DNA of 9,097 bases, taken from the NCBI GenBank assembly GCA_030152105.1, contig JASLIH010000311.1:1-9097 (forward strand), written 5' to 3'. The notes beneath the pieces were generated by a model. The model was not told the DNA's origin and ran no database searches. It saw nothing but the letters and a program-made list of their open reading frames with translations. The translations under genes were made by a program, and so were the position numbers. Each line of letters begins with the position of its first letter. Position 1 is the first letter of the stretch. Shown here in pieces: positions 1-6,578 of this stretch. The stretch is from Actinomycetes bacterium. Lineage in GTDB: Bacteria; Actinomycetota; CALGFH01.

Positions 1-618
1 TCATCCCAGCACCCCCTTGGTGCTGCCGGTGCCGGCCCGCGGGTCGGGGGCGCAGGCGTCGCCGAAGGCCCGGGCCAGGGCCTTGAAGCAGGCTTCGAGG
101 CAGTGGTGGGGCAGGTCGCCGGCCTCCAGCTGGACGTGGACGGTGCAGCGGGCGTTGCTGACCAGGGCCTCCAGGAAGTGGCGGGCCTGGCGCGGGTCGA
201 AGCTGCCGAGCTCGCCCGGGGCGGCGTCGACCTGGACGTCCCAGACCAGGTAGGGGCGGCCCGACAGGTCGACCGCGGCCCGGGCCCTGGCCTCGTCGAG
301 CGGGACGACGGCGTCGCCGAAGCGGCGCACGCCCGACTTGTCGCCCAGGGCCTCGGCCAGGGCCTGGCCGAGCACGATACCGGTGTCCTCGACGGTGTGG
401 TGGGCGTCGATCTCCAGGTCGCCCTTGGCCTCGACCCACAGGTCGAAGCGGGCGTGCCGGCCCAGCTGGGCGACCATGTGGTCCAGGAACGGCACCCCGG
501 TGTCGGACCCGCCGTCGCCGGTGCCGTCCAGGTCGAGCTGGACGGTGACCTGGACCTCGGCGGTGCGCCGCTCGACCCGGGCGGTCCGCGGCGCGGCTCC
601 TGGAACGGTTGCGCTCAT
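1..618 (-). CDS. hisB: Imidazoleglycerol-phosphate dehydratase HisB
   Basis: This enzyme dehydrates imidazoleglycerol phosphate to imidazoleacetol phosphate in cytoplasmic histidine biosynthesis. The 205-residue product has the usual length of the monofunctional enzyme, with no fused phosphatase domain. The two manganese-binding repeats are visible: TGVPFLDHM (His47) with HHTVED (His73, His74, Glu77), and VHVQ (His161) with HHCLEACFKA (His171, His172, Glu175). LSGRPYLVWDV (119-128) and the C-terminal STKGVLG are also family signatures. The ATG at 618-616 overlaps the hisC stop as ATGA, and GAGGAG (complement of 626-631) lies 7 bases upstream, so this start is well supported even though the frame stays open further upstream. 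It is the last his gene visible; hisH, hisA and others would be expected beyond the left edge. The second metal motif is preceded by DLP rather than the more usual N-x pattern, which is probably harmless variation. Confidence 0.98.
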   Translation of the reverse strand: MSATVPGAAPRTARVERRTAEVQVTVQLDLDGTGDGGSDTGVPFLDHMVAQLGRHARFDLWVEAKGDLEIDAHHTVEDTGIVLGQALAEALGDKSGVRRFGDAVVPLDEARARAAVDLSGRPYLVWDVQVDAAPGELGSFDPRQARHFLEALVSNARCTVHVQLEAGDLPHHCLEACFKALARAFGDACAPDPRAGTGSTKGVLG

Positions 619-1703
619 GGGCGCAGCTCCTCGGTGAGGGCGGTCAGGAAGGCGTCGTCCTCGGCCGGCGTGCCGATGGTGACCCTGAGGTGGCGCTCCA
701 GGGTCGGGTAGCGGGACACGTCGCGGACCAGGACCCCCCGGTCGAGCAGGCCCTGCCACAGCCGGCGCGGGTCCCGCGGGGTCTCGAAGCAGAGGAAGTT
801 GGCGTCACTGGGCAGGACCCGGACCCCGGGCAGGCGGCCCAGGGCGGCCGCCACCCGCTCCCGCTCCCGTTCGGTGGCGACCACGTGCGACATCAGCACG
901 CCCTTGTGGTGCAGGGCCCGCAGGCCGACCGCCTGGGTGAGGGCGGACAGGTGGTAGGGCAGCCGGACCAGGCGGATCCCGTCGACCACCGCCGGGTCGG
1001 CGAGCAGGTAGCCGAGCCGGAGCCCGGCCATGCGGAACGCCTTGGAGAAGGTGCGGGTGACGACCAGGTTGGGGTGGCGCGACAGCAGCGCGGCGGCGTG
1101 CGAGGTGCCGAACTCGCCGTAGGCCTCGTCGACCACGACCAGGCCGGGGGCGGCGGCGCAGACGGCGGCGAGCACGTCGGGGCTGGTCGCCTCGCCGGTC
1201 GGGTTGTTGGGCGAGCACCAGAAGGTCAGGTCGGCGGCCGCCTCGGCGACCAGGCCGGCGGCGGCCGACGGGTCGAGCAGCTGGTCGCGGCGCTGGACCC
1301 TGGTCTCCAGACTGGTGCCGGTGGCCCTGGCCAGCAGGGCGTGCATGGCGTAGGTCGGCTCGACGACCAGCGCCGAGCGGCCGGGGCCGGCGAAGGCCAG
1401 CAGCAGCTGCTGGAGGACCTCGTTGGAGCCGTTGGCGGCCCAGGTGCCCTCGAACCCGTGCCCGGCGTGCAGGGCCAGGGCCTCGCGCAGCTCGGTCGCC
1501 TCCCGGTCCGGGTAGCGGTGCAGCTCCAGGCCCCTGACCGTCTCGGCCAGGTCGTCGAGAACCTCGGCGGGCACGGCATAGGGGGTTTCGTTGGTGTTCA
1601 GCCGCACCGGCACGTCCAGCTGGGGCGCCCCGTAGGGGGTCAGCCCGGCCAGGTCGTCCCTGATCCGCACCCGCCCGGCCGTCCCGGGCAGCGAGCCGCT
1701 CAC
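615..1703 (-). CDS. hisC: Histidinol-phosphate aminotransferase HisC
   Basis: This PLP-dependent class I/II aminotransferase converts imidazoleacetol phosphate and glutamate to histidinol phosphate and 2-oxoglutarate, the step between HisB and HisD. The 362-residue product is full length. Visible motifs are RLNTNETPY (34-42), the substrate-facing LHRYPD (61-66), ANGSNEVLQQLL (90-101), SPNNPTG (164-170), VDEAYGEF (191-198, with Asp192 and Tyr195 contacting PLP), TFSKAFRMAGLRLGY (218-232, with Schiff-base Lys221 and phosphate-binding Arg229) and LRVTIGT (339-345, with substrate carboxylate-binding Arg340). The GTG start at 1703-1701 overlaps the hisD stop as GTGA and has GAGGAG (complement of 1709-1714) 5 bases upstream. 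The stop overlaps the hisB ATG. Both overlaps indicate translational coupling. Related aminotransferases such as aromatic or phenylalanine enzymes look similar, but the position between hisD and hisB settles the assignment. Confidence 0.98.
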   Translation of the reverse strand: MSGSLPGTAGRVRIRDDLAGLTPYGAPQLDVPVRLNTNETPYAVPAEVLDDLAETVRGLELHRYPDREATELREALALHAGHGFEGTWAANGSNEVLQQLLLAFAGPGRSALVVEPTYAMHALLARATGTSLETRVQRRDQLLDPSAAAGLVAEAAADLTFWCSPNNPTGEATSPDVLAAVCAAAPGLVVVDEAYGEFGTSHAAALLSRHPNLVVTRTFSKAFRMAGLRLGYLLADPAVVDGIRLVRLPYHLSALTQAVGLRALHHKGVLMSHVVATERERERVAAALGRLPGVRVLPSDANFLCFETPRDPRRLWQGLLDRGVLVRDVSRYPTLERHLRVTIGTPAEDDAFLTALTEELRP

Positions 1704-3010
1704 GACCGCTCCTCGCTCGGGCCGGCCAGGCGGGCGGCGACCGCCCGGCCGTGGGCCGGGAGGTCCTCGGCGGCGCTCAGGGCGGCCACCGTCGGGGCGG
1801 CCGCGGCCAGGGCGTCGCGGTCGAAGGTGGCCACCTGCATGGTCCGCAGGAAGTCGAGGGTGGACAGGCCGGAGGCGAACCGGGCCGTGCCGGCGGTCGG
1901 CAGGACGTGGTTGGTGCCGGCGGCGTAGTCGCCGAGGGCGACCGGGGTCCAGGGGCCGATGAACACGGCGCCGGCGTTGCGGACCTGGGCGGCCAGCTCG
2001 CCCGGGTCGGCGACCAGCAGCTCCAGGTGCTCGGGGGCGAACGCCTCGGCCACCCGGAGCATGGCCGCCCGGTCGTCGCAGAGCACGACCGCGGACTGGC
2101 CGGCGAAGGCGGCCTCGACCCGGTCGCGGTGGGCGGCGGCCGCCACCTCCTGGGCGAGCAGGGGCTCGACCGCCTTCCACACGTCGGCGTCGTCGGTGAC
2201 CAGCAGGCAGGTGGCCAGCGGGTCGTGCTCGGCCTGGGCGACCAGGTCGACGGCGACCAGCAGCGGGTCGGCGGTGGCGTCGGCGAGCACGGCCACCTCG
2301 GTCGGCCCGGCGAACCCGTCGATCCGGACCCGCCCGGCCACCTCCCGCTTGGCCAGGGCGACATAGAGGTTGCCGGGCCCGGTCACCGAGTCGACCGCCG
2401 GGACGGTCGCGGTGCCACAGGCCAGGGCGGCGACCGCCTGGGTCCCGCCCAGCAGCCACACCTCGTCCACACCGAGCAGGGCGGCCGCGCCGAGGATGGC
2501 GGGGTGGCCGCGGCCGCCGGGGCCGGGCGGGGTGGCCAGGGCCACTTCGGACACCCCGGCCGCCTGGGCCGGGACGACGTTCATGACCACACTGGAGGGG
2601 TAGGCCCCGAGCCCGCCGGGGGCGTACACCCCGGCCCGGCGCAGCGGCACGAACCGCTGGACCAGGCGGACCCCGGGCCGCCGCGACCAGACCAGGTCGG
2701 CCGGCCGCTGCGCCTGGTGGAAGGCCCGGGCCCGCTCGATGGCGTCAACCAGGGCGGCACGCAGGTCCGGCCCCAGGGCCGCCTCGGCGGCGGCCAGCTC
2801 GTCGGTGGTGACCCGCCAGGCGGACGGAGGGGCGTCGACACCGTCGAAGCGGTGGGCCGCCTCGGCCACGGCGACGTCACCGCGGGCCGCGATGTCGTCG
2901 ACCACCCGCCGCACCCCGGCCCGAGCCGCCTGGACCGCGTCCGCGGGGGCACGAGGCAGCACCCCGGCCGGGTCACGGTCAGAGCCACGAAGGTCGACAA
3001 CAGGCAGCAC
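1700..3010 (-). CDS. hisD: Histidinol dehydrogenase HisD
   Basis: This zinc- and NAD-dependent enzyme oxidises L-histidinol to L-histidine in two steps, the end of the pathway. In a 436-residue numbering the key positions are Gln259 and His262 (QAEHDP), the catalytic pair Glu327-His328 (FAPEHLEL), Asp361 (LGDYAAGTNH), His368 and His420 (DLPAHGRAV). These fall almost exactly at the numbers known for the E. coli enzyme. VTGPGNLYVALAKREV and AGPTEVAVLAD are also family signatures. I chose the GTG at 3010-3008 because GGAG (complement of 3020-3023) sits 9 bases upstream and the product then begins LPVVDLRGSD, like the short N-termini of other actinobacterial HisD proteins. A GTG at 3025-3023 would add five residues but has no good ribosome site. 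It is the first gene of the his cluster, with a short 5' region and a candidate promoter at 3058-3063. Confidence 0.97.
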   Translation of the reverse strand: MLPVVDLRGSDRDPAGVLPRAPADAVQAARAGVRRVVDDIAARGDVAVAEAAHRFDGVDAPPSAWRVTTDELAAAEAALGPDLRAALVDAIERARAFHQAQRPADLVWSRRPGVRLVQRFVPLRRAGVYAPGGLGAYPSSVVMNVVPAQAAGVSEVALATPPGPGGRGHPAILGAAALLGVDEVWLLGGTQAVAALACGTATVPAVDSVTGPGNLYVALAKREVAGRVRIDGFAGPTEVAVLADATADPLLVAVDLVAQAEHDPLATCLLVTDDADVWKAVEPLLAQEVAAAAHRDRVEAAFAGQSAVVLCDDRAAMLRVAEAFAPEHLELLVADPGELAAQVRNAGAVFIGPWTPVALGDYAAGTNHVLPTAGTARFASGLSTLDFLRTMQVATFDRDALAAAAPTVAALSAAEDLPAHGRAVAARLAGPSEERS

Positions 3011-3019
3011 GGGCAGGCA

Positions 3020-3023
3020 CTCC
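3020..3023 (-). promoter_or_regulatory. Ribosome binding site deciding the hisD start
   Basis: Read on the minus strand, GTGGAGTGCCTGCCC precedes the GTG at 3010. The GGAG core is 9 bases from that codon, a normal spacing. Upstream of the alternative GTG at 3025 the sequence is GCTGGTGTGCT, with no purine-rich anti-16S match. This favours the shorter hisD product; the protein data alone cannot decide. Confidence 0.5.
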
Positions 3024-3057
3024 ACAGCACACCAGCAAACCGGCGGGAACGGGATTC

Positions 3058-3063
3058 ACCCTA
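3058..3063 (-). promoter_or_regulatory. Candidate -10 element of the his operon promoter
   Basis: On the minus strand CGGTAGGGTGAATCCC contains TAGGGT, which fits the TANNNT -10 pattern of actinobacterial housekeeping sigma factors. Transcription would start near 3050, giving a leader of about 40 bases to the GTG at 3010. No convincing -35 hexamer is seen at 16-18 bases, which is common in this phylum. The same nine bases, CGGTAGGGT, occur upstream of mscR. The leader is too short for a histidine-rich leader peptide or T-box, so no attenuator is visible. Confidence 0.4.
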
Positions 3064-3104
3064 CCGCAGCCCCCGGGGCCAATGCCGTTCCACCGATGGC
3101 GCCT

Positions 3105-3110
3105 TACCAT
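3105..3110 (+). promoter_or_regulatory. Candidate -10 element of the LON-domain/alkA promoter
   Basis: TACCAT in the context GCCTTACCATAGGGG fits the TANNNT -10 pattern and lies 20 bases before the ATG at 3131. A start of transcription near 3117 would leave a leader of about 14 bases. No clear -35 box is present at the right distance. It points away from the candidate hisD promoter about 45 bases to the left, so the 120-base gap would hold two divergent promoters. The call rests on one hexamer and the gene layout. Confidence 0.35.
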
Positions 3111-3130
3111 AGGGGCGTCCGATCCGAGCG

Positions 3131-3787
3131 ATGAGGGTGGCCCCGGTGGAGCTGCCGCTGTTCCCGTTGCAGACCGTGCTGTACCCGGGTCTGCCGATCC
3201 CGCTGCACGTGTTCGAGGACCGGTACCGGCGGATGTTCAAGCGGGTCCTGGACGGGGACCGGCGGTTCGGGGTGGTGGCGATCGTCAAGGGTCGGGACGT
3301 GGACGCCGGGGCGACCTACCACCCGGTCGGGTGTGTGGCCGAGGTGGCCGAGGTCGACCGGCACGCCGACGGGCGGCTGGACGTGGTCGCCCGGGGGCGG
3401 AGCCGGTTCGAGATCGACGGTGTCGCCCAGGCCGCCCCGTACATCGTCGCCGAGGTGCGCGAGCTGCCCGAGGCGACCGGGGAGGGGGCCGAGCAGCGCG
3501 CCGTCAAGGCCGGCCGGCTGTTCGCCAGGTACGTGACCACCCTGCTGCGGATGGCCAACGAGCCGGTGGAGCCGATCGACGTCCCCGAGGACCCGGTCGC
3601 CGCCTCGTACCTGATCGCCGCCGGGCTCCAGGTCGACCTGGACGACAAGCAGCGGCTGCTGACGATCCCGTCGGCGTCCGAGCGGCTGGCCGCCGAGGCG
3701 GCCCTGCTCCGCCGCGAGCTCGCCCTGCTGGAGCATTTCCGGGTCGCCGGCCCGGCGCCCACCGCCACCCCGTTCAGCGTCAACTAG
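3131..3787 (+). CDS. Stand-alone LON substrate-binding domain protein
   Basis: The 218-residue product resembles the N-terminal substrate-binding domain of Lon proteases (peptidase S16 N-terminal family). The opening LPLFPLQTVLYPG (8-20) and PLHVFEDRYRRM (24-35) are the family hallmark. GCVAEVAEV (67-75) and ARGRSRFEI (87-95) belong to the beta-rich half, and residues 122-202 are predominantly helical, with LLTIPSASERL at 176-186. There is no Walker ATPase module and no Ser-Lys protease domain, so it is not a protease itself. The family's role in bacteria is not well established; binding of unfolded or damaged proteins is a guess from homology. The ATG at 3131 has a poor ribosome site. A GTG at 3146 is preceded by GAGGG (3133-3137) at 8 bases and would give a product starting directly at ELPLFPLQ, so the real start may be five codons later. 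It is followed after one base by the alkA-like gene. Confidence 0.9.
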   Translation: MRVAPVELPLFPLQTVLYPGLPIPLHVFEDRYRRMFKRVLDGDRRFGVVAIVKGRDVDAGATYHPVGCVAEVAEVDRHADGRLDVVARGRSRFEIDGVAQAAPYIVAEVRELPEATGEGAEQRAVKAGRLFARYVTTLLRMANEPVEPIDVPEDPVAASYLIAAGLQVDLDDKQRLLTIPSASERLAAEAALLRRELALLEHFRVAGPAPTATPFSVN

Positions 3788-3788
3788 C

Positions 3789-4835
3789 GTGCCCTGCGAG
3801 CAGCGGCCGGACGGGGACGTGGCCGTTGTGCCCGTGGGCGGGCCGGTCGACCTGGCGGGGAGCCTGGAGGTGTTCCGGCGCTCCGGCGACGACCTGCTCG
3901 ACCGGTGGGACGGCCGGCTGTGGCTGCGCGCGCTGGCGGTGGACGGCCGGACGGTCGGGACGGCCGCCCGGCCGGCGGGGACGGTCGCCGACCCGGCGCT
4001 GCTGGTCACGGCCGAGGCCGGCGCCGACGCCGAGGCGGCCGGGCGCGTGCTGGCCGGCGCGTTCCCGACCGCCCCGGGTGCGCTGGCCGAGCTGGCCGCG
4101 GCCGACCCGGTGGTGGCCCGGATCGCCGCCCGCTTCCCCGGGATCGGCCCCGTGCTCCAGCCCGACCTCCTCACCGCCGTGGTCCGGGCCATCAGCGCCC
4201 AGCAGATCACCTTGCGGTTCGCGGCCGTCCTCCGCGCCCGCCTGGCCCGCCGCTACGGTCACCACCACCAGCTCCAGGTCCCCCCTCCCCCCGTCGACCC
4301 CGGCCCCGGCGACCCGCTCGACCCGCCCGGCCCGCTGGACGGCGAGGTGTGGAGCCTTGACCCGTCCCGGCTTGCTGGGGCCGAGGTCGCCGACCTGCGC
4401 GAGCTCCAGTTCTCCAACTCCAAGGCGGTCGCGGTCATCGCCTTCGCCGGGGCGGTGGCGTCGGGGCGCCTGGACCTCGGGGAGCTGGCCGCCAGCGAGG
4501 ACGAGGCGGTGGTGGAGCGGCTGGTCGCGTTCCCCGGGATCGGGCGGTGGACGGCGGAGTGGCTGCTCGCCCGGACCTTGGGGCGACCCAGGGTGGTGGC
4601 CGGGGACCTGGGTGTCCGCAAGGCGGTCGGGGCCGCCTACCTGGATGGCCGCATGCCGTCGGAGGCCGAGGTGCGGGCGGTCACCGCCCACTGGGGCGCG
4701 GCGGCCGGGGTCGCCCAGCAGCTGCTGCTGCACTGGCTGTCGACCGAGGCCCCGGGACGCGGCGGGCCCCGGCGGCTGGCGGCTACCGGGTCGAGGAGCG
4801 CGACCCGGCCAGGGCGGTCGTCACCCCCAGGCTGA
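3789..4835 (+). CDS. AlkA-like 3-methyladenine DNA glycosylase
   Basis: This base-excision repair enzyme of the HhH-GPD superfamily removes alkylated bases such as 3-methyladenine from DNA. Residues about 16-85 form an AlkA-type N-terminal domain (DLAGSLEVFRRSGDDLLDRW). The catalytic core starts at LLTAVVRAISAQQIT (127-141). The helix-hairpin-helix is FPGIGRWTAEWLLA (248-261), followed by the catalytic aspartate in VVAGDLGVRKAV (Asp273). The lysine of bifunctional Nth/Ogg enzymes is replaced by Trp254, so this should be a monofunctional glycosylase. Residues 158-183 are a His/Pro/Gly-rich insert between core helices. The last 30 residues are low complexity, and the final 17 lie over the 3' end of the opposing lysE-type gene. 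The GTG start is one base after the upstream stop and lacks a clear ribosome site, which suggests reinitiation; GTG codons at 3819, 3828 and 3834 are alternatives that would still keep the N-terminal domain. Confidence 0.92.
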   Translation: MPCEQRPDGDVAVVPVGGPVDLAGSLEVFRRSGDDLLDRWDGRLWLRALAVDGRTVGTAARPAGTVADPALLVTAEAGADAEAAGRVLAGAFPTAPGALAELAAADPVVARIAARFPGIGPVLQPDLLTAVVRAISAQQITLRFAAVLRARLARRYGHHHQLQVPPPPVDPGPGDPLDPPGPLDGEVWSLDPSRLAGAEVADLRELQFSNSKAVAVIAFAGAVASGRLDLGELAASEDEAVVERLVAFPGIGRWTAEWLLARTLGRPRVVAGDLGVRKAVGAAYLDGRMPSEAEVRAVTAHWGAAAGVAQQLLLHWLSTEAPGRGGPRRLAATGSRSATRPGRSSPPG

Positions 4836-5436
4836 TCAGCACCCCGCCCGAGACCAGGCGCGACGTCCTGGCCACTCTGGGGCGGCGGCGCAGCCAGCCG
4901 GCTCCGGTCGAGGCCAGCAGGGCGTAGGCGCCGTCGCTGAGCAGGCCCAGAAGGACGAAGGCGGCCCCGAGCACGACCACCTGGAACGGCACCGAGCCCC
5001 TGGAGGTGTCGACGAACTGGGGCAGGAAGGCGAAGAAGAACAGGGCCGTCTTGGGGTTGAGGACGTTGACGACCACGCCCTGGGCGAAGATGCGGCCCAG
5101 GCCGGGCCGGTGGGCATCGGGGCCGGCCGCCGCCTCCGGGACGTCCTCGTCACGGGCCAGCAGCCGCCGGACCCCCAGCCAGACCAGGTAGGCGGCGCCC
5201 AGCCAGCGGACGGTGTCGTAGGCGGTGGCCGAGGAGACCAGCAGGGCCGAGAGGCCGAGGGCGGCCGCGGCCACGTGCAGCAGGGTGCCGACGTGGACGC
5301 CGCCGACCGAGGCCAGCCCGGCGGCCCGGCCCTGGTCGACACTGCGGGTGACGATGTAGAGCACCGCCGGGCCGGGGATCAGCAGCAGGGTGACCGCGGC
5401 CACCGCGAACAGGGCCAGGGTCGACGTCTCAGGCAT
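4783..5436 (-). CDS. LysE/RhtB-family amino-acid exporter
   Basis: The 217-residue product is an inner-membrane protein of the LysE/RhtB superfamily, which exports amino acids or similar small solutes driven by the ion gradient. The N-terminal signature is clear: [19 protein letters not shown] (15-33), followed by [39 protein letters not shown] (124-142) is the second hallmark. Hydrophobic segments lie near 6-28, 40-68, 72-93, 115-140, 150-176 and 195-211, the six-helix pattern of the family, with a hydrophilic loop at 95-114. The substrate cannot be read from the sequence. The ATG at 5436-5434 lies inside the last codons of mscR (8-base overlap, different frame) and has only a weak ribosome site, so it is probably translated by coupling from the mscR mRNA. 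Its 3' end overlaps the opposing glycosylase gene by 53 bases. Confidence 0.93.
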   Translation of the reverse strand: MPETSTLALFAVAAVTLLLIPGPAVLYIVTRSVDQGRAAGLASVGGVHVGTLLHVAAAALGLSALLVSSATAYDTVRWLGAAYLVWLGVRRLLARDEDVPEAAAGPDAHRPGLGRIFAQGVVVNVLNPKTALFFFAFLPQFVDTSRGSVPFQVVVLGAAFVLLGLLSDGAYALLASTGAGWLRRRPRVARTSRLVSGGVLISLGVTTALAGSRSSTR

Positions 5437-6523
5437 CAGGAAAGACCACCACCGAGCGCAGCACCTCGTTGCGTTGCATCTTGGCGAACGCCTCCTCGAC
5501 CTGGTCGAGGGCGATGGTCTCGGAGACGAACCGGTCCAGATCGTAACGGCCGCGCAGGTACAGGTCGATCAATATTGGGAAGTCGCGAGTGGGCAGGCAG
5601 TCGCCGTACCAGGACGGCCGCAGCGCCCCGCCGCGCCCGTAGAAGTCGAGCATGCCGAGGTCGACCCGCATCTTGGGGTTGGGGACGCCGCTCTGGATCA
5701 TGGTCCCGGCGTGGTCGCGGGCGTGGAAGGCCTGCTTCATCACCTCGGGGCGGCCGACCGCCTCGACGGTCACGTCGGCGCCGAAGCCGCCGGTGAGCTC
5801 GCGGATGGCGCTGACCGGGTTGACCTGGCTGGAGTCGACCAGGTCGGTGGCCCCGAACCGCCGGGCCAGCTCCAGCTTGCGCTGGTCGACATCGACGGCG
5901 ATGACCTTGCGGGCGCCGACCAGGGCGGCGGCGTGGATGGCGGCGTTCCCGACCCCGCCGCAGCCGAACACGGCCACGGTGTCGCCCCGCTCGACCCTGG
6001 CGGTGTTCATGATCGCCCCGTAGCCGGCCATGATGCCGCAGCCGACCAGGCCGGCCGCCTCGGGCCGGGCCGCCGGGTCGACCTTGACCGCCTGGCCGGC
6101 GGCGACCAGGCAGACCTCGGCGAAGGCGCCGATGCCGATGGCGGCCGACAGCGGGGTGCCGTCCTCCAGGGTCATCTTCTGGCTGGCGTTGCGGCTGTCG
6201 AAGCAGTACCAGGGGCGCCCGCGCAAACACGAGCGGCACTGCCCGCACGGCGCCCGCCAGGCCAGGACCACGAAGTCGCCGGGGGCGACGTTGGTCACGT
6301 CGGGCCCGACGGCCTCGACCTTGCCGGACGCCTCGTGGCCGAGCAGGAACGGGAACTCGTCGTTGATCGCTCCCTCGCGGTAGTGCAGGTCGGTGTGGCA
6401 GACCCCGCACGCCTGCACCCGGACCAGCACCTCGCCGGGTCCCGGGTCGGGCACCAGCACCGTCACCAGCTCGACCGGAGCCTTTTCGGACCTGGCGATC
6501 ACGCCCCGCACCTGGTGCCCCAT
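5429..6523 (-). CDS. mscR: S-(hydroxymethyl)mycothiol dehydrogenase (mycothiol-dependent formaldehyde dehydrogenase)
   Basis: This zinc-dependent medium-chain alcohol dehydrogenase oxidises the mycothiol-formaldehyde adduct with NAD to S-formylmycothiol; family members also reduce S-nitrosomycothiol. The 364-residue product follows the mycobacterial protein as I recall it along most of its length, including VRGVIAR near the start, [18 protein letters not shown] (48-65) and [14 protein letters not shown] (298-311). Catalytic zinc ligands are Cys42 (GVCHTD), His63 with Glu64, and Cys162 (VGCGIMAG). The structural zinc is held by Cys93, Cys96, Cys99 and Cys107. The NAD-binding Rossmann fold shows VFGCGGVG (185-192) with Asp211 for the ribose. 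A general alcohol dehydrogenase is the alternative, but the specific similarity makes mscR much more likely. The ATG start has GAGGAGGGAG (complement of 6531-6540) 7 bases upstream. A candidate promoter lies in the 55-base gap behind dnaE. The lysE-type gene overlaps its end by 8 bases. Confidence 0.93.
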   Translation of the reverse strand: MGHQVRGVIARSEKAPVELVTVLVPDPGPGEVLVRVQACGVCHTDLHYREGAINDEFPFLLGHEASGKVEAVGPDVTNVAPGDFVVLAWRAPCGQCRSCLRGRPWYCFDSRNASQKMTLEDGTPLSAAIGIGAFAEVCLVAAGQAVKVDPAARPEAAGLVGCGIMAGYGAIMNTARVERGDTVAVFGCGGVGNAAIHAAALVGARKVIAVDVDQRKLELARRFGATDLVDSSQVNPVSAIRELTGGFGADVTVEAVGRPEVMKQAFHARDHAGTMIQSGVPNPKMRVDLGMLDFYGRGGALRPSWYGDCLPTRDFPILIDLYLRGRYDLDRFVSETIALDQVEEAFAKMQRNEVLRSVVVFPDA

Positions 6524-6530
6524 TGCCCAG

Positions 6531-6540
6531 CTCCCTCCTC
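6531..6540 (-). promoter_or_regulatory. Strong ribosome binding site of mscR
   Basis: Read on the minus strand, GAGGAGGGAG ends 7 bases before the mscR ATG. It is one of the clearest Shine-Dalgarno sequences in the window and fixes the start codon at 6523. Confidence 0.75.
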
Positions 6541-6561
6541 AACGTGCCTGCCAAGGAGGCA

Positions 6562-6567
6562 ACCCTA
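6562..6567 (-). promoter_or_regulatory. Candidate -10 element of the mscR promoter
   Basis: The 55-base gap between the dnaE stop and mscR contains, on the minus strand, CGGTAGGGTTGCC, with TAGGGT matching the TANNNT -10 pattern. Transcription would start near 6555, leaving a leader of about 32 bases that carries the ribosome site. CTGACC occurs upstream (complement of 6582-6587), but only 14 bases from the -10, too close for a normal -35. The same nine bases CGGTAGGGT precede hisD. If real, mscR and the lysE-type gene can be transcribed apart from dnaE. Confidence 0.4.
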
Positions 6568-6578
6568 CCGGGCGGAGG

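Noticed and set aside
609..3112. Long plus-strand open frames opposite the his genes
   Set aside because: Products are Gly/Gln/Val-rich antisense images of HisC and HisD with no family motif or ribosome site. The minus-strand genes explain the region fully.
3131..3787. Annotation as Lon protease
   Set aside because: Only the substrate-binding domain is present; the ATPase module and Ser-Lys protease domain are absent and no frameshifted remainder follows.
4755..4782. GC-rich stretch before the convergent overlap as a terminator
   Set aside because: No clear stem with a following T-run; it encodes the end of the glycosylase and reads as ordinary GC-rich coding sequence.
5540..5568. Internal promoter for the exporter gene inside mscR (TCGACC, 17 bases, TACGAT on the minus strand)
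   Set aside because: TCGACC-like strings are common in this GC-rich coding DNA, the match is weak, and the 8-base overlap already explains expression by coupling.
3082..5796. Very long plus-strand open frame covering several genes
   Set aside because: It overlaps the LON-domain and glycosylase genes in another frame and runs antisense through the exporter and mscR. Its translation is Arg/Gly/Pro-rich with no recognisable domain, as expected for an out-of-frame reading of GC-rich DNA.
6545..6561. Inverted repeat TGCCT / AGGCA in the gap before mscR
   Set aside because: Only five base pairs with a seven-base loop and no T-run; too short to call a terminator or operator.
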